A program made the translations under genes and the position numbers. The notes under the pieces are model-generated. The model had not been told where the DNA came from. It saw nothing but the letters and a program-made list of their open reading frames with translations, and did not search any database. Source: Undaria pinnatifida (taxonomy: Eukaryota > Sar > Phaeophyceae > Laminariales > Alariaceae). Taken from it: 64,000 bases of DNA. Positions 21,621 to 33,700 of this stretch are shown here, piece after piece; within the stretch, counting starts at the first letter, position 1, and every line of letters starts with the position of its first letter. The stretch is from the NCBI GenBank assembly GCA_012845835.1, contig JABAKD010000010.1:18686226-18750225 (forward strand), read 5' to 3'.

Positions 21621-21739
21621 GGGGGCTGCACGCAGTCCCCACTATGAAAAAGGGTACCAGTACACAATTTCAAATACGCTTTTCGTACTTGTGGTTCTTT
21701 TCTCATTCTCACTTCTCACCGCCGCCACCTGATCATAGA

Positions 21740-23129
21740 TCATAGGACAGGTGCAGGATACAGGTCAGACGCTCCCCGTATGCTACATGCCGGAGTGCGT
21801 GTATAATGACAGGACATTCTACGCGTAACGGTTCTGAAACGGTCTTCAGACAAAAACAAGTAACGGCCGAAGACTCTAAAAAGATTCCGCAAGGAAGATG
21901 TATACGATGCGGTCTTTGTTGTTATCTGAATGGGAATCCCCTTCCAGAGAAGTCTGCCTTGACATATGGATACGTACCAGGGGTGTTTTGACGGCAGTCG
22001 GATGCATTCTGCTGTGCGTGCGAGCTTATCGGTATCCGTATGCAACATGTACATTATGCAACCTGCAAGGGAGGCGGAAAAACTGAACACCCGCACCCCC
22101 GGAATCAGAAAATGCTCCCCTACAAAAAACCGCCTAAACATCCGTCCGAAACCCATGGACGGGATAGAAACCTGAAGCGAAGGCGGCCTACACGTACCCG
22201 TAGTGGGTGAAGGAGGAAGGAGATCACGAGGTGGGATTACGAGCTTTCATCTGTTAACTCGCTGCTGTTGCAAAACGTGTGGCCGTGTGTCTGGTCTGTG
22301 CCTTGCCGTCTCGAGGACCTCACAGCAGTCAGGTCGCGAACATCGATCGTTCTTTCAGGTTTGCGCCGCCGCTTGTTCCCAAGTACAATATAGACGGAAC
22401 TTTAAGGACCGTTCAAATATTAATATTAAATAAAACAAATCCCTATATTTCCGTCTATTGTGGTGTGGTACACAGGGGGCGTAGGGCAGGGCGTGGCAGA
22501 TGGCTTGTTCGGATAGCTAGCGTTAGGTGTTGGTGATGACGGTTGTTGATGGTTGATGATCACCGGGTGCATCGCCCTTCGGGAGCTGGCTGTTTTGCGC
22601 TTGTTCAGAGTGTCAGTGCCATCGAGTATCGACTGCGAGGTGTTGATGGTGTTGGCGATTCGGCGACGTACAGGTTACCAGCGTTCACACCTTGCCTTCA
22701 GCTCTACCTGGTACGAGTACAGCAGTACTCGTATGTAACACACGGTACCTGGTAAGAGTCTACCGGTAGATCAGCACCGCGTTGCTTCGCCCATTTCAGC
22801 AGCATCGCGAGTACGAGTAAACGAGTAGTACTGCTGTTGTAGTTTTCGTGCGAGTTCAGAAGTAGACATCGTGCGCGTTTTGTTCTTCAAGCGTTTTCTG
22901 TTCGTTTTCGGTGTGTGTAGTTTTTTAGATGGCGACCTACAATTTCTGGCGGCCTCCATACCGAACGAACTCGCCACTTATACTTGTAGAGGGCATTCTC
23001 GACTCTTGGCATTAAGTCTGACCTCCATCTTTCACGACATTCCATAGCTACTACTAACATTTTGGGCATCACGCCAGTCTGCAACTGGCGGCCGTAGGCC
23101 GCCAACGAAGCCCCTTGTATTAATACATA
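21740..23129. other. No recognised gene
   Basis: Open stretches occur on both strands without linked splice sites or known domains. Several copies of the dispersed word TACCTGGTA or TACCAGGTA and of 'agtactcgt' are present near 22700-22830. Confidence 0.4.
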
Positions 23130-23400
23130 GATCATCTATTGATCTATAGCAGTAGATGCCACACCTAGGATTGTGATGGGTCGCTCGGGATACGACGTAT
23201 GTGTATAAGTACGAGTGCAGACCAAACCCCGGAAACTTGTGCTAGATACGATTCAGATCATTCAGAGCGTCCGGCTCTCACCAGTCAACATGATCTAGAC
23301 CATGCATATCATTTATAGTTATAGACCAGGGATCTGTCTGCCGCGCGAGACACAGATCATATAGATCAGGAAATGGGATTTGATCTGTCCGACGTACCTT
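23130..23400. repeat. Dispersed 'agatcat'-rich repeat, copy 2
   Basis: The segment has many GATC words and the phrase 'agaccagggatctgtctgcc', shared with the copy at 34430-34690, plus general likeness to 8940-9150. Confidence 0.5.
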
Positions 23401-23429
23401 CTATTATGACATGTATGTAATATTGTAAC

Positions 23430-23560
23430 TTACTGAACCCTACGCGCGATAAAAATGAAGGAACGCACCGGGGGGGAGAAGGGAAGACACCTGTGACCAC
23501 GGCTTGTCCAGAAGGTCGCTGAGGGTAAAAGCTCTTGCGTTTTGAGCTGGAGAGTAAAAG
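23430..23560 (+). repeat. SINE body fragment
   Basis: Body of the A-tailed SINE: 'ctgaaccctacgcgcgataa', a G run with 'gagaagggaagacacctgtg', 'accacggcttgtccagaagg' and 'gagctggagagtaaaagtgg'. The tRNA-like head is missing. Confidence 0.75.
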
Positions 23561-24418
23561 TGGTGATTACAAAATAAATGAAGAAATTAACCTAGTCTAT
23601 ATATAGAGCAGTAGTAGATACCCCAGATGATGGGAATAAGTGCATCTCTGAGGTGTCCACTCATTGTGTGCTCTCGTAGAGAGTTTGATAGATAATTCCT
23701 ACCATTCCGTCATGACAGTGCGGTACGCTACAGGCTGGACGCCCAGCGGAGCTGGCAGTATTAGATTGTGTGGGCCGCGCTGAACTCGCGTCTCTGGCTG
23801 CGCGTATTGCTTCGTCACCTCGTCACTCGTCACATGCACTTTTTGCAGCGGGGCATCTGCACGTACCACCAACTGGAGTGGGATGTGACGGGAATAATAT
23901 AGCATCTGAACACAGCGCGCAAAACGCGCACAACTATAAACACTCTATAAGACTAGATAGACCAGAGAGATAGAGACTAGACTAACCCTATAGGTACTCC
24001 CTTGCCGATATTGCTACAGGCGGTGTCTTTTTGACAGCGTCACAAGCCTGAACGTGCATCTCCAAGATGTATAGCACGTTGTTCTTGACAAGAGGTCCCC
24101 GATACGACGTACGACCAATACTGCTTTACTACCACCTGGCACATGCTACGCCATGCTAAGCCATGCTAAGGCCTTTGGACGTATCGACCCGCTCCACTAT
24201 CTCGTCGAGTCATTAGCCCACCCGTCCACCCTGCAAGACCTATTCGACTCATCAGCCGACCCGTTGCCTTCGCCCACCCCTATAATATCAGGCAAGGGTG
24301 CTCTAGAAGACCCGATCAACAGGAAAGGAAGATCTGTTTGCCTATCAGCGGAAGGAAAAGGGTAGTTGGCGGGTCAGCGGGAATTTAAGGCCTGTTGACC
24401 AATCAACGGGAAGGAGTA

Positions 24419-27400
24419 ATGCCTCTGTTGGAAGAAGTCACCGAAGGGGCCGATGAGTCGGCAGGGGATGCGGAGAGCCTCAAGGCAGCACACCGACGCA
24501 AGCGATCGAAAGGCTCCAACAAGAAAAAGAAAAAAACGGAGGTGAGGTTTGCGTTAGTCTTTGAGAACACCTCAGCTGGAACATGTCGAGAAATTGATCC
24601 AAACTCATATTTAGTACCTGGTATTACCTGGTTCGTGGCACCTGGTACCTGGTACCTGGTATGATATTTGCAAGCTGCTTGTGATATTTCGATCGCGATT
24701 GCTACGGGGTGTGTATGTGCTCACAAAGGATATAGGCCGGCGACCCCCCTTAATAGTGCTATTAAGAGCTAGTGTAGTGTAGTAACAGGGTCAACTGGGC
24801 GATTTTACAATGTCTACGAGTGTAATGCTTCTGCGCACAGAGCTTTGTCCGGCCAACAATCTTAATTTCTCATCACTTCTCCTCTCCTCTCATTTCTCCT
24901 GTGCCAAGTTCCTGAACCAAAATATGGTAGCAGTATCATATTAATAGTGCTGGTGGTCGCAAGGGAAGACGTTTCTAGAGTGGCAGCATTTGTTGCTGTA
25001 ACGGGGTGCAATTGCTATGCACGACATTGCGCGTCTTTGTTATCGTAGCGCCAATGCGAAGGGCAGCCCCAATCTTCCTTTGCATTTTCGGCAATGACAC
25101 GAGAGGCAATGTTCCCGGCTTGTCGGTTCCCACGGTTTGTGCTACTCTTTCCAACGCGCGGCTTCGTACCCATTTATGTCTACCGGTATAGTAGTAGTCC
25201 AAACGGTTGCGCTGCAGCAGTGGGCCGGTAATCGTCCACGAACTGACTACCTGATACGCTGGTATTGTTTTGACTGGGAGTGTGTTTTTCACGGACAGGC
25301 GATGAGGATTCAAGCACACGCAGCCCTTGTTGAGTCCTTTGCATAGGCTTCAATCACCCAACGGACGGATAACAGACAGATGGCGCACCGTATTCGAGGC
25401 GGCATGCAAGATCACACACCCCCTCCATTGGGTTTCCAACCTGATTTCTCTCCAACAAGGAAAGTGCCCACACGAACGCAGAGAGATGCGCCTATGGAAC
25501 GATATCAACGAGATACTTCCAAAGCCGCCGTTTCGTTGTGTGTGCCTCCCTCGTATACACTGGAGACAATCGGCTCGGAAATTGGTCCCTTTGGTGCGTG
25601 CGTGTTGTAATGTACTGCATAGCGCTTCTCAGCTAACCAGCGCTCAACCCGTTCGTTCTCTGGACTCTCATTTTCAGGGAGAGTCTCGAGTCTTCCAGTC
25701 CATCTCTTTATGATGTGCGGATTGTCCCCTACCCCCAATGGTAAACAATGCCTCAAATTTATGTGTGGAAAGCCGTTTTTACAACCGTGTTCTCTGTTTG
25801 GCTCTCTTGGTTTTAGGGAGAGTCGACAAAGACCACCATTCTGTGTGTGGAACCCCCTATTTCTACCTATTTTACAACCCCGTTCTATGTTTTGGCTCTT
25901 TTTGTTTCAGGGAGAGTCGGCGTCTGCCCAAGGCGTGTTCGGCATCCTGTTCGCGGCTGCAGTAATCGTCGCCGCGGGCTTGTGGTCCCGATCAGCCGCG
26001 ATGGATCGAAAAGCCAACTCTTGCAAAATGACAATGTCTAGGCCGGATTACGTGCATCTGCCCGTTGCGGGGTACCCCATAGTGGGGGAAGATTCGCCGA
26101 GGAAAGGGGAAGGGGATGTAGATGGCGAAGTCCCCGGGTACCAGTACCGCCTGCTAAGGTACGTCGATGGGAAGCTGCCGGCGTATGACAAACGCAACCC
26201 GTCGAAACCGCGAGGAATCCCGGTTCTGTTTGTGCCGGGGCATCTGGGCAACTTTAAGCAGGTGCGGCGGCGCTGTGATCATGACACGTGATAGGGTAGG
26301 GGTAACACCGATTTTTTACAATTTGCTTCGAATACATCAGCTATGAGTTCGATCAATTTAAGGGTCGATACTCATATATGCAAGCTGCGTGATATTCCGG
26401 TGACGCTTTTTTACTCTTTGAAGATATATTAATCCCCTGACCATGCGCACGCACGCCCACAATTTTTCTTTGTCTACCACCGTCACTGTCCAACGACTGC
26501 TGTGGTTGACTGCAGTAGCGGCCCCTTGCTGGCAGCCTTCAAGGAACTCCTGATACTGAAACTGATAATAGTATGTTACGTATGAAAACGCCTTGGCGGG
26601 GATCACCACACTATATAGCTGTTAATTATTGGTATATTTAGTGTTAAAGATGCCGTGACGGGGTTTTAGGCCGGTACCTGACATGTTCGGTCGTGTGTTT
26701 GTCAGGTGCGGTCTCTTGGGTCTCATGCGGCGGAGGCTAAAATTTCCGGTTCGAGACGACGACTCGACATCTTCGCGCTGGATTTGCTGGAGGAGATGAC
26801 CGCCATTCACGGCTCCATGGTCTGGAGACAGGTGCATACCATACCATGTTTTACGGCTCCGCTGTGGGGGAAAACTACTTAGAAATAGGGCGGGGTCATT
26901 TTTTGCAGTTTCAAAAGGGCGGAGTTTTTATGGTTCGATCAAGCCATGCATTTCCTCGGACCGCCGCTTTCTTTTGTTTTTGACCACCGCCTTCAATTCG
27001 ACCGCTACGTTCTTCTATTTGTTACTTTCATTTTCTTGTTGTCATCGCTTTTGCTCTCCAGCTCAACTAGTATCAGATACTAGTAGTAACAGCTTTTACC
27101 CTCGGCGGACTTTTGCTGGACAAGGTAATGGTCACAGGTTTCTTCCCTTCTTCCCCCCGGTACATGCCTTCATTTTGTCGTGCACAGGGTTCAGCAGTCC
27201 CACTTTTCAGCTTTTATGCTCGTCGATTTGAATCGAAATTGGTGGATCACCTTATTCTTCTATTTGACCACCGCGTTCTTTTCTTTGACCAGCAGCTTCT
27301 CATTTTTGACCACCACCATTTTCTTCTGTCTGCTTTTTTTTTTTTCGCACACTTCTACTTTCCAGCTTCTGGACAAGCCGTGGTCACAGGGTGCCATCCC

Positions 27401-30400
27401 TTCTTCCCCCCGGTTCTTGCCTTCATTTTTTATCGCGCATAGGGTTCAGCGATCCCACTGCTCGTCGGTTTGTCATCAAGTGTTGCTAACTCACGCTATC
27501 GCGTTTTCCGCAAGTAAATTTGTGCGCAAGAAAAAGTCCATACGAATTTTTTACGAGTATGCACTCGGGGGGATTCGAACTCAAGAAACTGACCTATACC
27601 GGGCTCGAGGATAACCTGATACGCCACCTCGGTGACCGGCTTGTCTGCATGTAGCCTTGCGACGTTTTTGTCAAACTGATTATTAGGCCTTATTCTAATT
27701 GACCACAGCTTTCTTCCATCTGACCGCACCAATTTGTTCTACTTGGCCGTCTGATTCCTGTAGTCGACTACGTATTACTTTCTTTTATTTGTATTCAACC
27801 TTGCGATGTTTTTGTCAGGCTAAGTTCTTGAGCCGTTTTCTATTCGAACACCACCTGGTTCTATTTGAACACCACCTGGTTCTGTTTGACTACCAACTTG
27901 TTCTATTTGACCACTACCTTCTAGTTGACCACCACTGCTGTGTCTTATTTCACCTTAACTTCCTGCTATTTGACCAACACTTCCTTCTACTTGTGCTTAC
28001 CCTGGCGATGTGTTTTGTCAGGCTGAGTTGTTGATTCTTATTTATTTGACCACTACCTTGATTCTATTTGACCATTAAATTATCTGTTTTTAGTTGGCCA
28101 CTGCTTCCTCTATCTGCGTGTGCCCTTGTATGCCATGTTAGTCATATGTCATGTGATATGCCATGTGATAAGCCATGTGATATGCATGTGATATGCCATG
28201 TAAGATGCCATGTAAGATGCCATGTGATATGCCATGTGATATGCCGTGTGATATGCCATGTTACATTTCAGGCTGATTTTTTGAACCACGCGGTGGAAGT
28301 GATCCTTGGATTGTACGAGGGGCAAGAGGGGACTCGTCCTGTTTCTTCTGTTATGGTCGTCGGCCACTCGCTTGGAGGCATGGTGACGAGGTATGTACCG
28401 CGTGCACTGTTGAAGCGGCGCAGCAGCTTGTAATGCTCGCGTTGTCAGGTTTCCCGTACGCGCGGCATTGCGGCATCCCTTGACCCCTTCACAATCTTTA
28501 CCAGAACCTCAACCATGTTTTTGGGGACACACTGCCCTCCCTCCCTCCCTCCCTCCCTCCCTCGCTCCCACCGCCTCCTGCTTTGAGAGGACAGCCAAGG
28601 AGTAAAACCGACCTCCGCGGAATTGATCTGAGATGCTCTTGCGGTAATTAGAGGGTTTATGTACCGTAGGTCCCTCCGTTGTGTCACACGATTGTTTCTA
28701 GGATATCTGGTTAAGTACTGGAGGGACGTGCATAGCAAGAAACGAGCTACATAAATATAACTCGCGCAGGATCTGCCCTGATAAACCACTAGACGGGTTT
28801 GGGAGCAGAACATCCTACCTTTCTTGTTGTTACTTCAAAATGCTCGTGCTATTATATTTATACTACTGCTTGATACTAGGATACAATATACTTACGGGTG
28901 TTATGATACGTGAAACATACTGTTGTGTACGCGATACGTTCATACCTGGTGCTTAGCTTTACGTATCATTCTATCATACCGCAAATACATATAGTAGTGT
29001 GATACGATCATATGCACGATACAATTTATGTCTTGTGGACTGTATCCATCCTCTAACGGCCCACTAGACTCGCAGATCAATGACGGTATATCATCATATC
29101 ATATAGCAGATAGGTGTCAGAAAATAATGGTACCTACAAATATTCTATAAAATATTCTAGCTTTCGATCGATGTATCATACAACAACAAATTATGAAGAT
29201 TTAATACGTTATTTACTACACTTAAACACTGGGTTGCATGCTGCATCTAACATCAAACCTTCTAGAATAGTAAACATGACGAGCCAGATGATATAAAGGG
29301 ATGTCTTATTGCTTCAATCGTCAGGTTTGTCCCCTTTGAGGATTTATAGTTTCCGCGCACATATTGAAATGTCCCCCCCCCGCCCCCCCCCCCCCCCCTC
29401 CCCTCCTCCTCCACTGACCCCTCTTGTTCATAAAAAACCCCAACCCTTCCCCCCCCGCCCCTCCGTCCCCCGATTCCCCCCCCCTTCCGCCTAGTTTGTC
29501 CAAACGCCCCACTCACAATCAAAATCGGCCTGAGTAATAAACACCTATACGCAGTTGATATCACGTCATTATCCTTCTGACCATCCATGACGTAGCTTTC
29601 AATTATTTCCCCCCCCCCCCCTCCAACGCCCCCTCTTTTCCGACCACCTGCACGATCGCCTAGACCTAGCACCACGCGTATAACAAGCTGCTATATATCT
29701 GTGATCTCACAGCCGAAGTGTATTTGAATATTATTTGTGACCTAAACCTCCTAAAAAATATCCCCCCCCCCCCCCCCCCCTCTTGCTCTCCCTTAGTCAA
29801 ACGCCCCACCAAATATCGAAATCCGCCACATTAATAAACACTTCACGCACAGGATATCACCTCATTATCTTTCGAGAGCCATCCATGCCGCTGTGTCCCC
29901 CCCCCCCCCCCCCGCCTCGAACGCCCCCTTCTTCTCCAGCACCCGCACCATCGCCTAGACCTAGCACCACACGTATAACAAACCCCTCACCTGAAGCCCT
30001 TCCTCCCCCCCCCCCAACCCCCCCCCCCCCCCCCCTCCAACGCCCCCTCTTTTCCGACCACCTGCACGATCGCCTAGACCTAGCACCACGCGTATAAGAA
30101 GCTGCTACATATCTTTGATCTCACAGCCGAAGTGTATTTGAATATAAAAATCTCCCCCCCCCCCCCCCCCACCCTCTTGCCCTCCCTTAGTCAAACGCCC
30201 CACCAAATATCGAAATCCGCCACATTAATAAACACTTCACGCACAGGATATCACCTCATTATCTTTCGAGAGCCATCCATGCCGCTGTGTCCCCCCCCCC
30301 CCCCCCGCCTCGAACGCCCCCTTCTTCCCCATCACCCGCACCATCGCCTAGACCTAGCACCACACGTATAACAAACCCCTCACCTAAAGCCCTTCCTTCT

Positions 30401-30730
30401 TCCCCCCCCCCCCCCCCCCCCCGCCCCCCCCCCCCACCTCCCCCCCAACCCATCCCAACCCCACCCCCTCGAACACTCCACCCTCTCTTTACTCACTGAT
30501 TGTACGACTTACCCCAGGATATACATGATAAACTGATGTATTATTTCCAAAACCGTCACATTTATCCCCTCAAAATAATGTATAGTTTCCAGGCACATAT
30601 TGAGCTGCCCCCCCCGCCCCCCCCCCCCCCCCGCCCCAACCCCCCCCCCCCCCCCGCCCCCAATAATATACTGGTGCCAAAACCGTCAGATTTATCCCCT
30701 CGAAAGGATTTACAGCTTACATGCACAAAT

Positions 30731-30764
<34 letters not shown>

Positions 30765-33700
30765 TCCAAACCCGCTCGCTTTGATCAAAACCAGGCCCCC
30801 ACGTCCTTCAAAACTCCGCCCCACCCCCCTCACCGGTTATTCGACTTACAGGATTCACTTGATAAACGGATACATTTCCCTTCACAGCTGTCAGATTTTG
30901 TCCCCCTCAGAAACGGGTTTTATAGTTTCTGCGCACAGACTGACTAAAATCATCCTGTTGACCCTGATAGCTACACTGTAGTTGTAAGGGGAGTCGCCGA
31001 CCTATATCCTCAATGAGGACACACAACTCGTAATGCGCGCGATCGGAGTATCACACACAGCTTGCAAAGATGAGTTTCGACGAAATCTTCGATCTCACAG
31101 CTGGAGTGTATTTTCATTTTTTATAATAGGAAACATTTACGCCGGGAAACATTACAATACACTATACTATACTATACCATACTATACTATACTATACTAT
31201 ACTATACTATTGTAATCATATTCCCCGTTACAGCTATGATAGGACTATCGCCAACTACATATAAATCCGGTCGCCCCGGTGGCGTATCAGGTTATCTTCG
31301 AGCCTGCTATAGGTCAGTTTCGTGAGTTCGAATCCCCCCGAGTGCATACTCGTACTCGTATAAATTCGTGGGGATTTTTTCTTGCGCTCAAGTTGGCTTG
31401 CGGAAAGCGCGAGAGCGTGAGTTAGCAACACTCGATGAAGACTCGACGAGCAGTGGGATTGCTAAACCCTATGCGCGATAAAAATTGAAGGCAAAAACCG
31501 GGGGGGAGAAGGGACGACACCTGTGACCGCGGCTTGTCCACAAGCTGGAAAGTAGATGTGTGCACGAAAAAAAAAAATGGCATGTACTGCATGATAACTC
31601 GTTGATCTCGTACTAGTAGTTCCAATATATGGCTCCTCCGCCATTGGGGCGACATCCTAGTCCCTAGCACGACAGCACCACACCATCACCAGGCAACCAA
31701 CGTTATTATAGTATAGTATAGTATAGTATACCAGTATAGTTTTTACCGGTGTACATATCATCTAATTTTGCCTCCCTGCTGTTGATCCCTCCTGTTGCCA
31801 CCGCAATTTGTCCAGGACTGCCTTCACCTTGCCGTCGTACCGGGTAGGCTCTATTACTGACATCGTCACGCTTGGCACCCCTCACCACCGACCCCCGTGG
31901 CTGATGGACTATTCCGTACATAAGTGAGTATCCGACCTCATCCTTAGCTGCTGCTGGGCCGCGCCGCGAGCATGCCGCGCATTGCCGTAGATTGTTCAGT
32001 ACTGCAGCGGTACATTGCTCCGAGACATTGCTCCATCGGCCCACCTACCCTTTTCGTGGAGTAAAGAGCGAATCTCCTTCTTGGTAGATTGTACATTTAT
32101 ACAGCATACAGCTGTAGCTTGGTCCGGGACACCGCTCGATACGCCCTCGTACCTTTTTCCTAGAGTAAAGAGTAACTATGTTTTGCTGCAGCCTGCTAGG
32201 CATGTGCCCGTGGCCAATCACTCAAGTGGTCAGTAGAACGTTCATCGTTCTGCCGCCACGCTAGTGTCCCACACTACTAGTAAATCCAAGTATTTTTGTC
32301 CCCAAAAACGCGGACGTCGTTCGAAAGGGGTTGAGCCTGTATTAGATTTTGTCGCCCTCAACACGGGTTTTATAGTTTCCGTGCGGCGATTGATTAAGTC
32401 GTCAAATGATGAAAGAGTGAATGTCTTTGTATCATCCTGCTGACCCTGGTACTAGCTAGCGCTAAGGGCAGTCGCCGGCCTATAGTTTATGAGGACATCG
32501 ATCGGAGCATCACACGCAGCTTGCACATGACTCTTGGACGAAAACATTCGATCTCATAGCTGTATGCAATATTTTCTGTAACAAAAATTATTCCATACTA
32601 AATCCACGCAGTTTGTCACTAAAACGGTTGGTGCACATGTACTGTAACCAAGTTAACTGCCGTACCAATATCACGAAGTGTTTTAACCTTTCATCCGTTG
32701 TGATTTTTTTTCTTGTATTTTCTGTCCGACCGATCTCTGTCCCGGTGCCTCCCTCAGCCTTTATCGCTGCACCGATGCCCTCTGGAGATGGCGCTCCCCT
32801 TTCCCCCCCACCTCCATCTTCTCCCAGTGCTGGTCCTCCTACGGCCCCGCAGCGGAAACCGCGCCAGCCATAATCGCTTCCCTTGCTGACGGGGGCGGTG
32901 AAACCGTCGGAAGTGTAATCGACGAAACCGACGAAAATTCCGCGGAGGCGTTTTTATTGGGAGAAATGGAAATTCAGAACAATGGGGCGAGCTTTGCAGG
33001 GGACGGATCTAACACCTGCAGCGGAGACTCCTGCCCCGTGTGGCCGACAGACCCTGCGGCTGAACAAAATTCTGCCACCGAACTAGCAGAGGAGGGGTTT
33101 GTTGCAGCAAGAAAATCTGGAACTCCAAAGGAGGATTTTGTCTCTGCGCCGGGATGGGGGGGTATGGTCGGGGTCGATGCGGAGGCTCTGCTGGGAAATA
33201 CGGTGTTGGTGAGCTTGTCGGCAGGGGAGAAGGACCTGATGGTGCACCCTTCTTTGTGTGTGGCGGATGGGCTTGGGCTGGACGGACAGGGTGTGGTGTT
33301 GACGACTTCAGAGGTGGAGGGGTGCGGGTTTGGCATGGATCACTTGGCGCTGGTGTGGTGCAAGCAGCTCGTCAGTAGGTGAGCGTTTTGGGCGGCGTGC
33401 ATGCTTTTTGTAATTTACATTACATCCTTCGACGGATGGGTAAAAATGAGGCCTAACGCCTGTACTTTGAAACGGGAAACCCGTTTTTGGGGACAAATTA
33501 CTTGAAAGTAGTATAGGGAGGGGTAAAGCTCAACACACTTTCACGCAGGACATGGACGATGTCGTGCGCCGTTTTGCAGCGTCGGGCGATTACAAGTGCG
33601 CGATTACAAGTGCGCGTCAGGTGGGACTACCGATTGATTATTAATAGTTGGTACGATAACTCAGCTTTGGGAGCGCTGTTGTTTTTAGAAGTTCCTTGTT

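Noticed and set aside
27555-27640. tRNA gene
   Set aside because: The same sequence recurs at 31267 with an identical non-tRNA body and A-tail, so it is a SINE head.
28449-28560. Phase-compatible acceptor giving FPVRAALRHPLTPSQS after GHSLGG
   Set aside because: The exon at 31816 gives the family-specific GSITDIVTLGTPHHRPP and matches phase, so this stretch is intronic.
29700-30950. Long proline-rich and glycine-rich open frames
   Set aside because: They are translations of poly-C/poly-G runs and have no splice context.
33549-33620. Apparent 72-bp exon (DMDDVVRRFAASGDY...) after PGAP1 exon 6
   Set aside because: In the frame that looks best its phase does not match either neighbour, whereas exon 6 joins exon 7 directly to give KQLVSRVVATLSEL, which fits the family.
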